Of a stretch of 64,000 bases of DNA, positions 28,690 through 37,393 are shown in pieces. The DNA is from Teredinibacter turnerae T7901 (GTDB taxonomy: Bacteria > Pseudomonadota > Gammaproteobacteria > Pseudomonadales > Cellvibrionaceae), in NCBI RefSeq assembly GCF_000023025.1, contig NC_012997.1, positions 1,286,764 to 1,350,763 on the forward strand, read 5' to 3'. The notes under the pieces are model-generated. The model worked only from the letters and a program-made list of their open reading frames with translations. It was not told where the DNA came from and did not search any database. The first letter of the stretch is position 1; each line of letters begins with the position of its first letter. A program made the position numbers and the translations under genes.

Positions 28690-29466
28690 ATGACTGAAAT
28701 TGAATCTACAGCAATGCAACTCCTGGAGGCGTACCGAACTGGCCCTGTGGCACCGGTACGCACTCAGTTCGCCGAGCGAGACCTGGCACAGGCTTACGAG
28801 GTGCAGAACGCACAGGTGCTGGCCTGGCTGAACGACGGTCGACGGGCGGTTGGGCGAAAAATAGGCTTGACCTCACCTGCAGTGCAGCAGCAGCTCGGGG
28901 TTAGTGAGCCTGATTTTGGCCGTTTGTTTGCCGATATGGTGTTTGGTACTGGCGAGGCCGTTTCTATGGCAAGCCTGCTGCAGCCGCGGGTGGAAGCCGA
29001 GATTGCGCTGATTTTGAATAAAGACCTCCCCCAGCACTGTGTGACTCACGCGGAGTTGTTGTCGGCCATTGAGTGGGTGATACCTGCGTTGGAAATTGTC
29101 GACAGCCGCATAGCCAATTGGGATATCAATATCTTCGACACCGTTGCAGACAACGCCTCAGCAGGTGCTGTTGTGCTGGGTGGTCCGGCGCGACGAATCG
29201 ATGATCTGGATCTGATCAATTGCCCAATGGTGATGGTGAAAAATGGTGAGCAGGTTTCTGCGGGTCTGGGGCGTGATTGCCTGGGTGGGCCACTCAACGC
29301 TGCCGTTTGGCTGGCGCGTAAAGCGGTTGAGGTCGGCAGCCCGCTGAAGGCTGGCGAAATAATTCTTACGGGCGCACTGGGGCCTATGTCCAGTGTTGGC
29401 CAGGGCGATGAAGTTAAAGCGAGCATCGCGGGTATAGGTGATGTGCAAGTGCGCTTTACCCCTTAA
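28690..29466 (+). CDS. 2-hydroxypenta-2,4-dienoate (2-keto-4-pentenoate) hydratase
   Basis: Adds water to 2-hydroxypenta-2,4-dienoate to give 4-hydroxy-2-oxovalerate in meta-cleavage pathways (MhpD/BphH/CarD family). It has 258 residues from the ATG at 28690. An in-frame ATG at 28657 would add 11 residues, and neither start has a strong ribosome site. Family blocks: GRKIGLTSPAVQQQLGVSEPDFGRL, VEAEIALILNKDL (acidic metal ligands), ALEIVDSRI, and GEIILTGALGPM near the end. It heads an operon with the CarAa-like oxygenase 50 bp downstream. Its product is the substrate of the aldolase at 50098. Confidence 0.93.
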   Translation: MTEIESTAMQLLEAYRTGPVAPVRTQFAERDLAQAYEVQNAQVLAWLNDGRRAVGRKIGLTSPAVQQQLGVSEPDFGRLFADMVFGTGEAVSMASLLQPRVEAEIALILNKDLPQHCVTHAELLSAIEWVIPALEIVDSRIANWDINIFDTVADNASAGAVVLGGPARRIDDLDLINCPMVMVKNGEQVSAGLGRDCLGGPLNAAVWLARKAVEVGSPLKAGEIILTGALGPMSSVGQGDEVKASIAGIGDVQVRFTP

Positions 29467-29516
29467 TGGGTTTATGCCGAAAGTACGAACGATTTATTTT
29501 TTGGAGTTAAAAGCAG

Positions 29517-30689
29517 ATGAGTGATGAGCACGATACGCCGGAAGGTGTCAACGAAGAAGTGGTAAAAATGGTCGGCGATTGGGGTGGCTATGTGGAAGCG
29601 AAACTGGGTTTTCGCAACCATTGGTATCCGGTGCGATTCTCTAAAGAGCTGGCGGAAGGTGAAATACTGACAGTGACCGTACTGGGCGAGCAAATGATCA
29701 TGCGTCGCATCGACGGCAAAGTCTATGCAATTCGCGATCGATGCCTGCACCGCGGAGTTCCGCTTTCCCGCAAGCCGGACTGCTACACCAAAGATACCAT
29801 TACTTGCTGGTACCACGGTTATACCTACCGTTTCCAGACGGGCGAACTGGTGAATATTCTCGCTGCACCTGACAGCCGCTTAATTGGTAAGCGAAAAATT
29901 CAGAGCTTTCCTGTGGAAGAAGCCCAGGGTTTGATTTTTGTTTTCATCGGCGATATGTCGCCGACGCCGCCTTTATCCCAGGATGTACCACCGGGTTTTC
30001 TCGATGAAGATTTGATGGTGCTGGGTAAACATCGCGACGTTAATTCCAATTGGCGCCTGGGAGCTGAAAACGGTTTCGATACGCTGCATATTTTTATTCA
30101 CAAAGATACCACCTTGCGACACTACCGCGACTTTAACTTCCCAATCGGTCACACGGCTTTGCCTGGCGCGATTACCTTGGTGGAAGATCCCGAGGGGCCA
30201 AAGGGCGTGGAGGATGATTTTTCCAAACACAACCCGATATGGGATGGCTTGATTGATGGCAACGTGGTTATCCGCGGTCCGCGCTCGAATAACGTGGAAG
30301 GCACTTCCGCATCGGTGGGAACCTCTATTTGGCTTCCGGGTGTATTGAAGGTGAATTCTTTTCCTGCTCCCGGCTTAACGCAATTTGAGTGGTATGTGCC
30401 TATTGATGAGTCCCGACATATTTATGTGCAGACTATCGGTTGCAAAGTGGAAACCGAGGAAGACCGCATCGATTTTGCCCACAATTTCGAAACGACCTGG
30501 AAACCCCACGGCCTTGATGGATTCAATGGCGATGATATTTGGGCGCGGGAAGTGACCGAGCCGTTTTATCAGGACGACTATGGTTGGGTGGACGAAATGT
30601 TATGTGAGCCCGACAGTAGTATTTTAGCCTGGCGTCGTTTGGCGAGTCGTGCAAACCGCGGTATTCAAAAGCGCAAAGACTTGCGTTGA
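29517..30689 (+). CDS. Rieske non-heme iron oxygenase, CarAa-like terminal component
   Basis: The catalytic subunit of a ring-hydroxylating dioxygenase, 390 residues. Rieske [2Fe-2S] ligands are Cys76/His78 (CLH) and Cys97/His100 (CWYH). The mononuclear iron facial triad is His191, His195 (ENGFDTLHIFIH) and an Asp of FNGDDIW (339/340). The sequence follows carbazole 1,9a-dioxygenase CarAa closely along its length (for example YVEAKLGFRNHWYPV, SIWLPGVLKVN, QFEWYVPIDE), so an angular or lateral dioxygenase attacking a fused or bridged aromatic ring is likely. There is no beta subunit gene, as in homotrimeric CarAa. Electron partners are probably the ferredoxin at 44481 and the reductase at 51185. 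Substrate inferred only. Confidence 0.93.
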   Translation: MSDEHDTPEGVNEEVVKMVGDWGGYVEAKLGFRNHWYPVRFSKELAEGEILTVTVLGEQMIMRRIDGKVYAIRDRCLHRGVPLSRKPDCYTKDTITCWYHGYTYRFQTGELVNILAAPDSRLIGKRKIQSFPVEEAQGLIFVFIGDMSPTPPLSQDVPPGFLDEDLMVLGKHRDVNSNWRLGAENGFDTLHIFIHKDTTLRHYRDFNFPIGHTALPGAITLVEDPEGPKGVEDDFSKHNPIWDGLIDGNVVIRGPRSNNVEGTSASVGTSIWLPGVLKVNSFPAPGLTQFEWYVPIDESRHIYVQTIGCKVETEEDRIDFAHNFETTWKPHGLDGFNGDDIWAREVTEPFYQDDYGWVDEMLCEPDSSILAWRRLASRANRGIQKRKDLR

Positions 30690-30730
30690 TGATTGGCCAT
30701 TCTCAGCAAATTGAAATCGTGGAGATCAGC

Positions 30731-31558
30731 ATGCAATTTGAGTCGCAATTTATTCAGGTCGGCAATATTCGCACCCATTATTATGACGTGGGGCAGGGGC
30801 CTGTGCTCGTGCTGGTGCATGGTGGCGGCGCGGGTGCCGACAGTTATGGTAACTGGCGTGACTGTATTCCTGTCTTTGCCAAGGATTATCGCGTTATTGC
30901 TGTGGACATGGTTGGCTTTGGCAAAACCGATAAGCCAGACCCGGAAACCTTTACCTACGACCAGCCAGGTCGTAATCAGCATCTTAGTGATTTTCTGGAT
31001 GTAATGAAACTGGAGAAGGTGAACCTGATCGGAAATTCAATGGGTGGGGCGGCTTCAATCGGCGCAACTCTACTCAAGCCCGCGCGCACTAACAGCCTGG
31101 TATTGATGGGCAGCGCAGGGCTTCCGATTCCAGAGCGTCCGTCGAACGAACTGATGCACAACCTCAATTATGATTTTACCGTTGAGGGTATGCGTAGGGT
31201 TATTGGCGGTCTTGCTTCGCCCACATTTACACCGTCTGAAGAGCTGGTGGAGTACCGCTATCAGTTGACGATGGACCCGGCAACCAAAGCAGCGTTGGCG
31301 GCAGTGAATTTGGAAACCCGCAAAGGTACTCTCAACTTCGATCAGGAATTGTTGCGCACCATCAAGCAACCGGTACTCGTGGTCAATGGGAAAGAGGATA
31401 AAGTATCGCCGATTGCTCGCGCGAATCGGTTTCTGGAGTTGTTTGACAATAGTTGGGGCTACATTATGCCGCACTGTGGTCACTGGGCGATGATCGAGCA
31501 GACTGAAGATTTCTGTTCGACTGTACAGCTTTTTTTAAGTCGGGTGACAAGCGAATGA
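30731..31558 (+). CDS. Meta-cleavage product hydrolase (alpha/beta hydrolase, CarC/BphD-like)
   Basis: Cleaves the C-C bond of the ring-fission product to give an acid plus 2-hydroxypenta-2,4-dienoate. It has 275 residues from the ATG at 30731, which has GGAG six bases upstream. An ATG at 30686 overlaps the oxygenase stop and adds 15 unlikely residues. Oxyanion/HGGGAG motif (about 28-33), nucleophile Ser103 (GNSMGG), acid Asp223 (NGKEDKVSP), His251 (CGHWAM). This triad and the neighbours match CarC/BphD/HsaD enzymes. Its stop overlaps the next gene by 4 bp. Confidence 0.92.
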   Translation: MQFESQFIQVGNIRTHYYDVGQGPVLVLVHGGGAGADSYGNWRDCIPVFAKDYRVIAVDMVGFGKTDKPDPETFTYDQPGRNQHLSDFLDVMKLEKVNLIGNSMGGAASIGATLLKPARTNSLVLMGSAGLPIPERPSNELMHNLNYDFTVEGMRRVIGGLASPTFTPSEELVEYRYQLTMDPATKAALAAVNLETRKGTLNFDQELLRTIKQPVLVVNGKEDKVSPIARANRFLELFDNSWGYIMPHCGHWAMIEQTEDFCSTVQLFLSRVTSE

Positions 31559-31830
31559 AGTCCAGTGTCGGGTCGCCGCTGGCGATTCATCGAATGATCG
31601 AGCACTTGATTTCTGTGCCGGAGGACCGGGCTCTTTTGAAGTCGGCTCCAGAGCAATTGTTTACGCGCTTTCAGGTTCCCGAAGAGCATTACCCCGCGCT
31701 ATTGAATAGTGAACGTGATGCGCTGGCAGCCATAGGGGTACATGGCAATTATGTCGTTAAATGGTTGATTTGGACCGGGCGGCCGACCATGCCTTTTTTT
31801 GCTCTCAGCTATTATTTTGATCGGCGGTAA
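31555..31830 (+). CDS. Small subunit of a LigAB-type extradiol dioxygenase (CarBa-like)
   Basis: A 91-residue protein of the LigA/CarBa kind: HRMIEHLISVPEDRALLKSAPEQLFTRFQVPEEHYPALLNSERDALAAIGVHGNYVVKWLIWTG. In class III ring-cleavage dioxygenases this alpha-helical subunit closes the active site of the LigB-type catalytic subunit. ATGA overlap with the hydrolase and only 5 bp to the large subunit show strict co-expression. Confidence 0.88.
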   Translation: MKSSVGSPLAIHRMIEHLISVPEDRALLKSAPEQLFTRFQVPEEHYPALLNSERDALAAIGVHGNYVVKWLIWTGRPTMPFFALSYYFDRR

Positions 31831-31835
31831 ATGCA

Positions 31836-32651
31836 ATGGGAAAGTTAGTGTGTGCTGCGGCGATGTCGCACGTATTGGGTACGCCAAAAGATATTGAAGA
31901 ACAGGCGGAACGGGTTTTTCAGGGGATGCGTGAAATTGGTCGCGCTATTCGCGACAGCTCACCCGATGTACTGGTTGTAATTAGCAGTGATCATCTCAAC
32001 AATTTTAACCTTGGCGACCCCAAGCCACTGGCTATTGCGACAGCTGCGTCGCTGCAGCCTTATGGCGACATGGGAATTCCCACGGAATTAATTCGTGGCC
32101 ATTCCGAGTTTGCCGTAGGTTTTGCCGATTTTGTTGCACGTAGCAACAGTGGGCTGACGCTTGCACAGGTGGATGATGTCAGGCCAGATCACGGGGTCAT
32201 GATTCCCTTAGCTATTACCGATCCGCAGCGGAGTATTCCGGTGGTGCCGCTTTATATCAATACGGTGTATTCGGATTCACCCACACCCACAGAGTGTTGG
32301 CAGTTGGGTAAACTCTTGCAACAGTATGTAAGCAAACATCGAGCGGCAGAGGAGCGTATTGCGATACTTGCCTGTGGTGGTTTGTCGCACTGGCTTGGTG
32401 TGCCCGAGGAAGGGCACGTAAACGAAGACTGGGACAGAAATTTCATGCGGCAATTGCTAGGCGAGGTCCCCTGCCGGGTCAACACGCTGACCAACAAAGA
32501 GATACTTTCGCAAGCGGGTAATGGTGGACTGGAAGTTAACGCTTGGATCACCCTGGCCGCCGCGCTGCCCCGGCTCCAGGGTGAGGTTGTTTTTTATGAA
32601 GCCATACCGCTTTGGGCGAGTGGCATGGCCGGCGTTCAGTTTACTGTGTAA
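31836..32651 (+). CDS. Catalytic subunit of a LigB-type extradiol dioxygenase (CarBb-like)
   Basis: Opens a catecholic ring next to the diol (meta cleavage) with non-heme Fe(II). It has 271 residues. Iron ligands of the LigB family are visible as His12 (MSHV) and His53 (SSDHLNNF), with the carboxylate ligand near the C-terminus in NGGLEVNAW. Catalytic-base region CGGLSHWLG. Length and the paired small subunit match CarB (2'-aminobiphenyl-2,3-diol 1,2-dioxygenase) and other class III enzymes. The stop codon lies at the beginning of an 18-bp tandem repeat. Confidence 0.92.
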   Translation: MGKLVCAAAMSHVLGTPKDIEEQAERVFQGMREIGRAIRDSSPDVLVVISSDHLNNFNLGDPKPLAIATAASLQPYGDMGIPTELIRGHSEFAVGFADFVARSNSGLTLAQVDDVRPDHGVMIPLAITDPQRSIPVVPLYINTVYSDSPTPTECWQLGKLLQQYVSKHRAAEERIAILACGGLSHWLGVPEEGHVNEDWDRNFMRQLLGEVPCRVNTLTNKEILSQAGNGGLEVNAWITLAAALPRLQGEVVFYEAIPLWASGMAGVQFTV

Positions 32652-32717
32652 CCGTAAATTAGCGTGTGACTCTAAATTTCCGTGTATCTCTAAATTAGCG
32701 TGTAGCTCTAAACCTTT
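32646..32717 (+). repeat. 18-bp tandem repeat, four units, at the 3' end of the extradiol dioxygenase gene
   Basis: Four imperfect 18-bp units of form GTGTNNCTCTAAATTAGC start at 32646, 32664, 32682 and 32700. The first contains the stop codon of the preceding gene. There is no hairpin or T tract, so it is not an obvious terminator. Confidence 0.85.
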
Positions 32718-32840
32718 TTCAATTTCCTCCACCGCTTTAGCGCTCGGAACCATTCACGGGCGCTCCTTTTTCTACTGTTTGGGCTTCCGGCTGCTTTTTA
32801 AAATAGTTAAAAACTCTGTTGGATTGGCGGTACTCTTTTT

Positions 32841-32896
32841 GGCTTTTTGGCTTTTTGGCTTTTTGGCTTTTTGGCTTTTTGGCTTTTTGGCTTTTT
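32841..32896 (+). repeat. Simple sequence repeat (GGCTTTTT)x7
   Basis: Seven perfect copies of the octamer GGCTTTTT, preceded by one degenerate copy (CTCTTTTT, 32833-32840). It is non-coding as far as I can see. Such tracts change copy number by strand slippage. Confidence 0.95.
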
Positions 32897-32963
32897 CTGT
32901 TTTATCTTGTTTTCGAAATTACATTCGGTTTTAGCGCTTTCTTTGGTGTGTATGGGGTTCGAT

Positions 32964-33130
32964 TAACCTGGCAATGAAAATTGCGAAGTTAATAGGCGGT
33001 GCATGGATACACAGCCATTGCCCGAAGGGCATTGTATTCCCTTGAAGTATTGGAAAATTCATACATTTACGCCAGTACTTCAAGGGCGCGCAATTAAATA
33101 GATGGAATCATCTATTTAATTGCCAGGTTA
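32964..33130 (-). mobile_element. MITE-like element, copy 2 (opposite orientation to copy 1)
   Basis: A 167-bp element bounded by TA. Its ends are TA-ACCTGGCAATGAAAA and ATTGCCAGGT-TA. Read on the minus strand it aligns with the element at 27622-27796: both have the ATTAAATAGATGAT..ATCTATTTAATTG hairpin at one end and GCCTATTRACTTCGCAATTTTC at the other, with a diverged middle. The middle of this copy holds another hairpin (CCCTTGAAGTA / TACTTCAAGGG). No transposase gene is inside. Confidence 0.75.
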
Positions 33131-33290
33131 GCTGTGTCGCGCTGCTGAGGGGGAGAGATTCCTTAATTTTGAATATCCACGTATTCTGTCTGACAGCAAG
33201 TTACCACTTAAACGCTGGGTGTGGAGCGCTCGTCTGAATCTTATTTATTAGCGGGCGCACTAAGGCGTGCGCCCGCGATAAGCTATATTT
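33131..33290. other. Short non-coding stretch before the tannase-family gene end
   Basis: With the repeats and the MITE, the whole 32652-33290 interval is non-coding. The GCGGGCGCAC...GTGCGCCCGC hairpin at about 33251-33275 probably terminates the minus-strand esterase gene. Confidence 0.5.
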
Positions 33291-34907
33291 TTATTTCGCT
33301 TCCCAGATCCAGCTTCGCCGATCGTCTGGTACCGATGTTGGTGTTGCCTTGTGCCAGTTTTCCGCACTGTTAACATCGCCTTTACCCTTGTATTCGGCAT
33401 AGCTGGGGTAGGGGTAAAGCGGGCGGGTGCGCACCACGGTGTTATTTTCGCTCTGGGTGGCGAGCACAGATTGTGGCGCGCTACCCTTTTCAGCCCACTC
33501 GATGATATGGGGCATGAAATTGAATGTGTTGGGTGCATTGCCACCACGACAATGGAACATGCCAGGAACCATAAATACTCTAAACCAGTTTTGCACCGCG
33601 TCTAAGCCACCCTGGTTATGAGTCACCCGTGCGTAGTAATCCAGCATCGCCATGGGGGATACCCCGGCATCGGCCCAGCCGTGGTAGACGATCAGTTTAC
33701 CGCCGCGACTGGCAAACGCGCTGAGATCTGGGTCTTCATAAGGGGCGACCGGGTCGTACATTTTTGCCGATTTCTCCACCTTAGCGATATCGGTATCGAA
33801 ATTAAACGAGCGGTAATTGTAGTCGGCTGGCGGGTTGGTTTCGAACGCCAGGAAGCGAAGATAGCCTTCCGCCAGTGTTCGACGCCCTGCGCCGCTCCAG
33901 GAGGGCTCGCTGCCATACGGGGTGGCGCCGGGCATGAGTGCGATACCTTTGCTATTAAAGGGCCCCTGATAAAGCATCTTCGCGGTATGGACCTGTTCGG
34001 CCGATAGGCAACCGGCGCGGGTGTTGTCGTCACATTGAATGCTGGCAGGATCGAAATCACATTGTCTCGGGTCCATGAGAATGCCGTCTTTCACTCCATC
34101 TATTGCGTCGCAGGCCTGCAGCACTGCCTGATGCAGCACTGAAAGCGCAGGCTTATCGAACACTTCGCTACCGTCGTCGCGCAACAAAAACTTTGCGTCC
34201 CAATTATTGGCGATCGCACCTAGTCGTCCGGCGAATGCAGGGTCACCGGCAACAATGCCGTCGAAGTCCTCAGGGTAACGCTGCGCTAGAGTCAGTCCTT
34301 CGCGTCCGCCTGTCGAACATCCACGGTAGTAGCTTTTCGCCGGCGACTTTTCATAGAAGCGAGTAGCGACCGCTTTTGCCACCACCGACATCAAATGCGT
34401 AGAACGACCGCCGTAATCGACGCGCGCGGCCGCATCACTGCCCCATACTGGGTCTTTAATGAAATGCCCCACATGGCCCATATTGTGGGCTCCAACGACG
34501 AACCCATTGGCCAGCATGTCACTGCAGTGACTGATCCGGATCTGACCGCAAAAGCCGCCGCAGCCAGTCTGAAAATAACGCCCGTTCCAGTCGTTCAACG
34601 GCAGCCGGATCTCGAACTGAATGTTGGGCTGAATCACACCTTTAACCGCACAAACTGGCGGGTTATGTCCGTCGATAATAGTACTCTCGAGAATGGATGT
34701 CGGTGCGCCAGGTATGTGTGTGAAATCGGTTTTTACCAGCGCAGCGCAATCCATTGTTGCGGTGATTGCGCTGTCGAGTTTAGCCACGGATTGGGCTGCC
34801 GCCGGGTTAAACATTATGGCGGCCAGTAGCGCAAATGCGACTGAGGCAACCCCTTTGAAATAGGAAAAAAGCACTAAAGTGGTGCCTGGAAAAGTGTTGT
34901 GTCTCAA
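33291..34907 (-). CDS. Tannase/feruloyl-esterase family protein (secreted)
   Basis: A hydrolase of the tannase and feruloyl esterase family, which cleaves esters of phenolic acids. About 538 residues. Catalytic Ser198 is in GCSTGGREG. The acid is in YHGWADAGVSP and the base in PGMFHCRGG, with the family's flanking cysteine pair. I chose the TTG at 34907, seven bases after AGGAG. It gives a signal peptide ending near AAAQ. The frame is open to a TTG at 34967. It lies divergent from a TonB receptor gene, sharing a region with the operators at 35000 and 35071, so it is probably co-regulated with uptake of an aromatic ester. Confidence 0.88.
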   Translation of the reverse strand: MRHNTFPGTTLVLFSYFKGVASVAFALLAAIMFNPAAAQSVAKLDSAITATMDCAALVKTDFTHIPGAPTSILESTIIDGHNPPVCAVKGVIQPNIQFEIRLPLNDWNGRYFQTGCGGFCGQIRISHCSDMLANGFVVGAHNMGHVGHFIKDPVWGSDAAARVDYGGRSTHLMSVVAKAVATRFYEKSPAKSYYRGCSTGGREGLTLAQRYPEDFDGIVAGDPAFAGRLGAIANNWDAKFLLRDDGSEVFDKPALSVLHQAVLQACDAIDGVKDGILMDPRQCDFDPASIQCDDNTRAGCLSAEQVHTAKMLYQGPFNSKGIALMPGATPYGSEPSWSGAGRRTLAEGYLRFLAFETNPPADYNYRSFNFDTDIAKVEKSAKMYDPVAPYEDPDLSAFASRGGKLIVYHGWADAGVSPMAMLDYYARVTHNQGGLDAVQNWFRVFMVPGMFHCRGGNAPNTFNFMPHIIEWAEKGSAPQSVLATQSENNTVVRTRPLYPYPSYAEYKGKGDVNSAENWHKATPTSVPDDRRSWIWEAK

Positions 34908-34999
34908 AATATGGCTCCTAAGAAATTTTGTACAGTGACTAGACTGGTAGTGATTGGAATCAAACAAAATGCCCTCCGATATTGATATATAACAATATT

Positions 35000-35012
35000 A
35001 TTGTCATACAAA
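35000..35012 (+). promoter_or_regulatory. FadR/GntR-type operator, site 2
   Basis: ATTGTCATACAAA matches 12 of 13 bases of the ATTGTCATACAAT box. It lies between the divergent esterase and TonB receptor genes. Confidence 0.7.
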
Positions 35013-35070
35013 CATAAAGTATGCCAGGACATTTTCATACACAGCCATCTGGCACATAAGTTGCCCTGTA

Positions 35071-35084
35071 TTCTGTATACCATC
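35071..35084 (+). promoter_or_regulatory. Possible half operator of the GTATAC type
   Basis: TTCTGTATACCATC shares the CTGTATAC...CAT core with the long palindrome at 40441-40474. It lies 35 bp before the TonB receptor start. Confidence 0.4.
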
Positions 35085-35118
35085 CCCCAAGAATCAACGG
35101 CTTCTGGGAGGCCTTTAC

Positions 35119-37389
35119 ATGAAATGCAAGCGCAACAGTACTAGTCTCAACAACTTGAAATCCAAATCATTCGGTGTCGCGATATTGGCTCAGGCGATAG
35201 CGATGCATTCCGCCCAGGCGGAGACGAGTGACGAGCAAATGGATAGGTCGCACCGCACGCAAATCGAGGAGCTGGTGGTTACTGCCACCAAGCGTGCCAC
35301 GTCTCAGCAGGACACGCCCTTGGCAATTAGTGCTGTGAAGGGTGACCAACTCGCCCAGACCCAAACATTCGATGTTGAAAGCCTGTCTCGAATGGACCCT
35401 TCTGTTCAGATCAACAACCGCGGTATTGGCGACAACCAGATTATTGTTCGCGGCATTTCTTCCGCCGGCAAACCTACGGTGGGCCTTTATTACGATGAAG
35501 CAGTTATCACCGGTCTTGGTTTGGACGGCGGCAGCGATAACCAGCCCAATCTGGGGATGCACGACGTACAGCGGGTGGAAATTCTGAAAGGCCCACAGGG
35601 CACTTTGTTCGGTGCCAGTTCGATGAGCGGCACTTTGCGTCTCGTTACCAACGACGCCAATCTCAGCGATGTTGAGGGAAGTGTTTCATTTTCAGCGGCG
35701 GGCGTTTCTGACGGAAATCCGTTTTATCGCGGTGAGGCCGTGGTGAACCTGCCAATCGTCACAGATAAGCTTGCCGTTCGCGGTGTTGTATGGGGTGATT
35801 TCGGCGGTGGTTATATCGATAAGGTTTCTGAGTCGGGGGATGTCGATGAAAATGTGAATGATCAGACGGTGTCTGGTGGCAAACTGCTGGTGGGTGCACA
35901 GCCGACAGAGAATCTTGTGGTGAAGGCGAGTGTGATTCATCAGGAGTCTGAAGCCGAGGATTCCCAGTACTACGAGTATTCCGAAGGCGCGTACAACAAT
36001 ATTTCCCCTACGCTTGAAAATTTTGAAGATGAAATCGATTTATTTAGTGTCGTCGCTGACTATAGTGCGGATTTTGGTACCTTCACTGCTACCGGTTCCT
36101 ACCTGGATCGCGATATGTATTTGTCTCGAGACAGTACACCTACGGCGGTATTTTTCGGTATTCCCGCATGGCTGGCCTATCACCAGGATCAACAGTTTTC
36201 AATGTTCTCATCGGAGTTCCGTTTTAGTTCGGATTTTGCCGGTCCTGTGCAATTGGTATCGGGTGTGTTTTTTGGCGGTCAGGAAATGGACGCGCGTAAC
36301 GCTGCGCTGGTCGCCGATCAGGAGTCTGGCGAAGCCGCCTGTAATTTTCACGCAGACTGTGTCGAGTCGGGCTTTGCCATGGACGACATTAACTCTGGTT
36401 TGAGCTCCAGCACAGTCGATCAATTCGCTGCGTTTGCCGAAACCACAATTGATTTTACTGACAGGTTCAGCAGTGTTATTGGTGTGCGTTATTACGAAGC
36501 CGATATCGACGAAAAGCGAGTGTCTACCCAGGGCTTGCGATTCCCCAGTTCTCCCGTGCAAACCGACGACGTGGTCCAGTTGGAAGAGCAGATTACTGAA
36601 GACGAAGTCAGTTACAACTTGGCGCTTTCCTACATGCTCAGCGAGAGCACCACACTTTACGCCCGTGCGGCCTCTGGTTTTCGCCCCGGCGGTGTCAACA
36701 ACGCAGACACGGCTGCGCAGTACGGCATTACGGTTCCAGGGCAGTATGACTCGGACGAGTTGTGGAACTACGAAGTGGGTGCTAAGAGTTACCTTGGCCA
36801 ACACCTTTATGGTGAGTTAACGTTCTACCACATTGATTGGTCGCGTCAACAGATTTCCGCTACCGATCCTGAGGGTACGTTTGTGTACATCGCCAACGCC
36901 GGTGAAAGCACGGTGGACGGTGTCGAAGCGATGTTGAATGCGGATTTCTCCAACGGCTGGACCGGGAATATTGGTATCACCTACACCGATTCAAAACTGG
37001 CTGAGGACTTGCCAGATTCTGCGGAAACGACGGGCTACAGCGGCGATCGTCTGCCCTACACTGCACGCGTGGCTTTTTCCGGTCAGGTGCAATATGAATT
37101 TGAATTACCCAAATTCGGTTCCAACGGTTTTATCTCAACCAATTTTAATTATCGCGGTAATTCGTACACGGCGTTTAATGAGGACGACAGTAATTATCAG
37201 GAGCTGCATAGCTATCACTTGGTGTCTGCACGCGCTGGTATTCGTCGCGATACTTGGGAACTGGGAATGTTTATCGATAATCTCACCGACGAAATTCCTG
37301 AGATTGGTCTGCGTGTAACCGGTGATGGCTACCGCGTTTACACCACACGTCCGCGCACAATTGGCGTTAACTACAAAGTCTGGTTCTAG
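35119..37389 (+). CDS. TonB-dependent receptor of the catabolic cluster
   Basis: A 756-residue outer-membrane receptor. N-terminal leader (about 1-35, cut near AQAE), TonB box IEELVVTATKR, plug (about 60-180; IIVRGISSAGKPTVGLYYDEAVITG and VEILKGPQGTLFGASSMSGTLRLVT), barrel ending VNYKVWF. The context (between an aromatic esterase and an MFS permease, with shared operators) suggests import of the aromatic substrate of the pathway rather than iron. That is inference. The MFS gene follows 4 bp after its stop. Confidence 0.9.
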   Translation: MKCKRNSTSLNNLKSKSFGVAILAQAIAMHSAQAETSDEQMDRSHRTQIEELVVTATKRATSQQDTPLAISAVKGDQLAQTQTFDVESLSRMDPSVQINNRGIGDNQIIVRGISSAGKPTVGLYYDEAVITGLGLDGGSDNQPNLGMHDVQRVEILKGPQGTLFGASSMSGTLRLVTNDANLSDVEGSVSFSAAGVSDGNPFYRGEAVVNLPIVTDKLAVRGVVWGDFGGGYIDKVSESGDVDENVNDQTVSGGKLLVGAQPTENLVVKASVIHQESEAEDSQYYEYSEGAYNNISPTLENFEDEIDLFSVVADYSADFGTFTATGSYLDRDMYLSRDSTPTAVFFGIPAWLAYHQDQQFSMFSSEFRFSSDFAGPVQLVSGVFFGGQEMDARNAALVADQESGEAACNFHADCVESGFAMDDINSGLSSSTVDQFAAFAETTIDFTDRFSSVIGVRYYEADIDEKRVSTQGLRFPSSPVQTDDVVQLEEQITEDEVSYNLALSYMLSESTTLYARAASGFRPGGVNNADTAAQYGITVPGQYDSDELWNYEVGAKSYLGQHLYGELTFYHIDWSRQQISATDPEGTFVYIANAGESTVDGVEAMLNADFSNGWTGNIGITYTDSKLAEDLPDSAETTGYSGDRLPYTARVAFSGQVQYEFELPKFGSNGFISTNFNYRGNSYTAFNEDDSNYQELHSYHLVSARAGIRRDTWELGMFIDNLTDEIPEIGLRVTGDGYRVYTTRPRTIGVNYKVWF

Positions 37390-37393
37390 GTCT

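Noticed and set aside
32521-32934. 137-codon ORF running through the GGCTTTTT repeat
   Set aside because: Its first part overlaps the dioxygenase gene in another frame and the rest is translated simple repeat.
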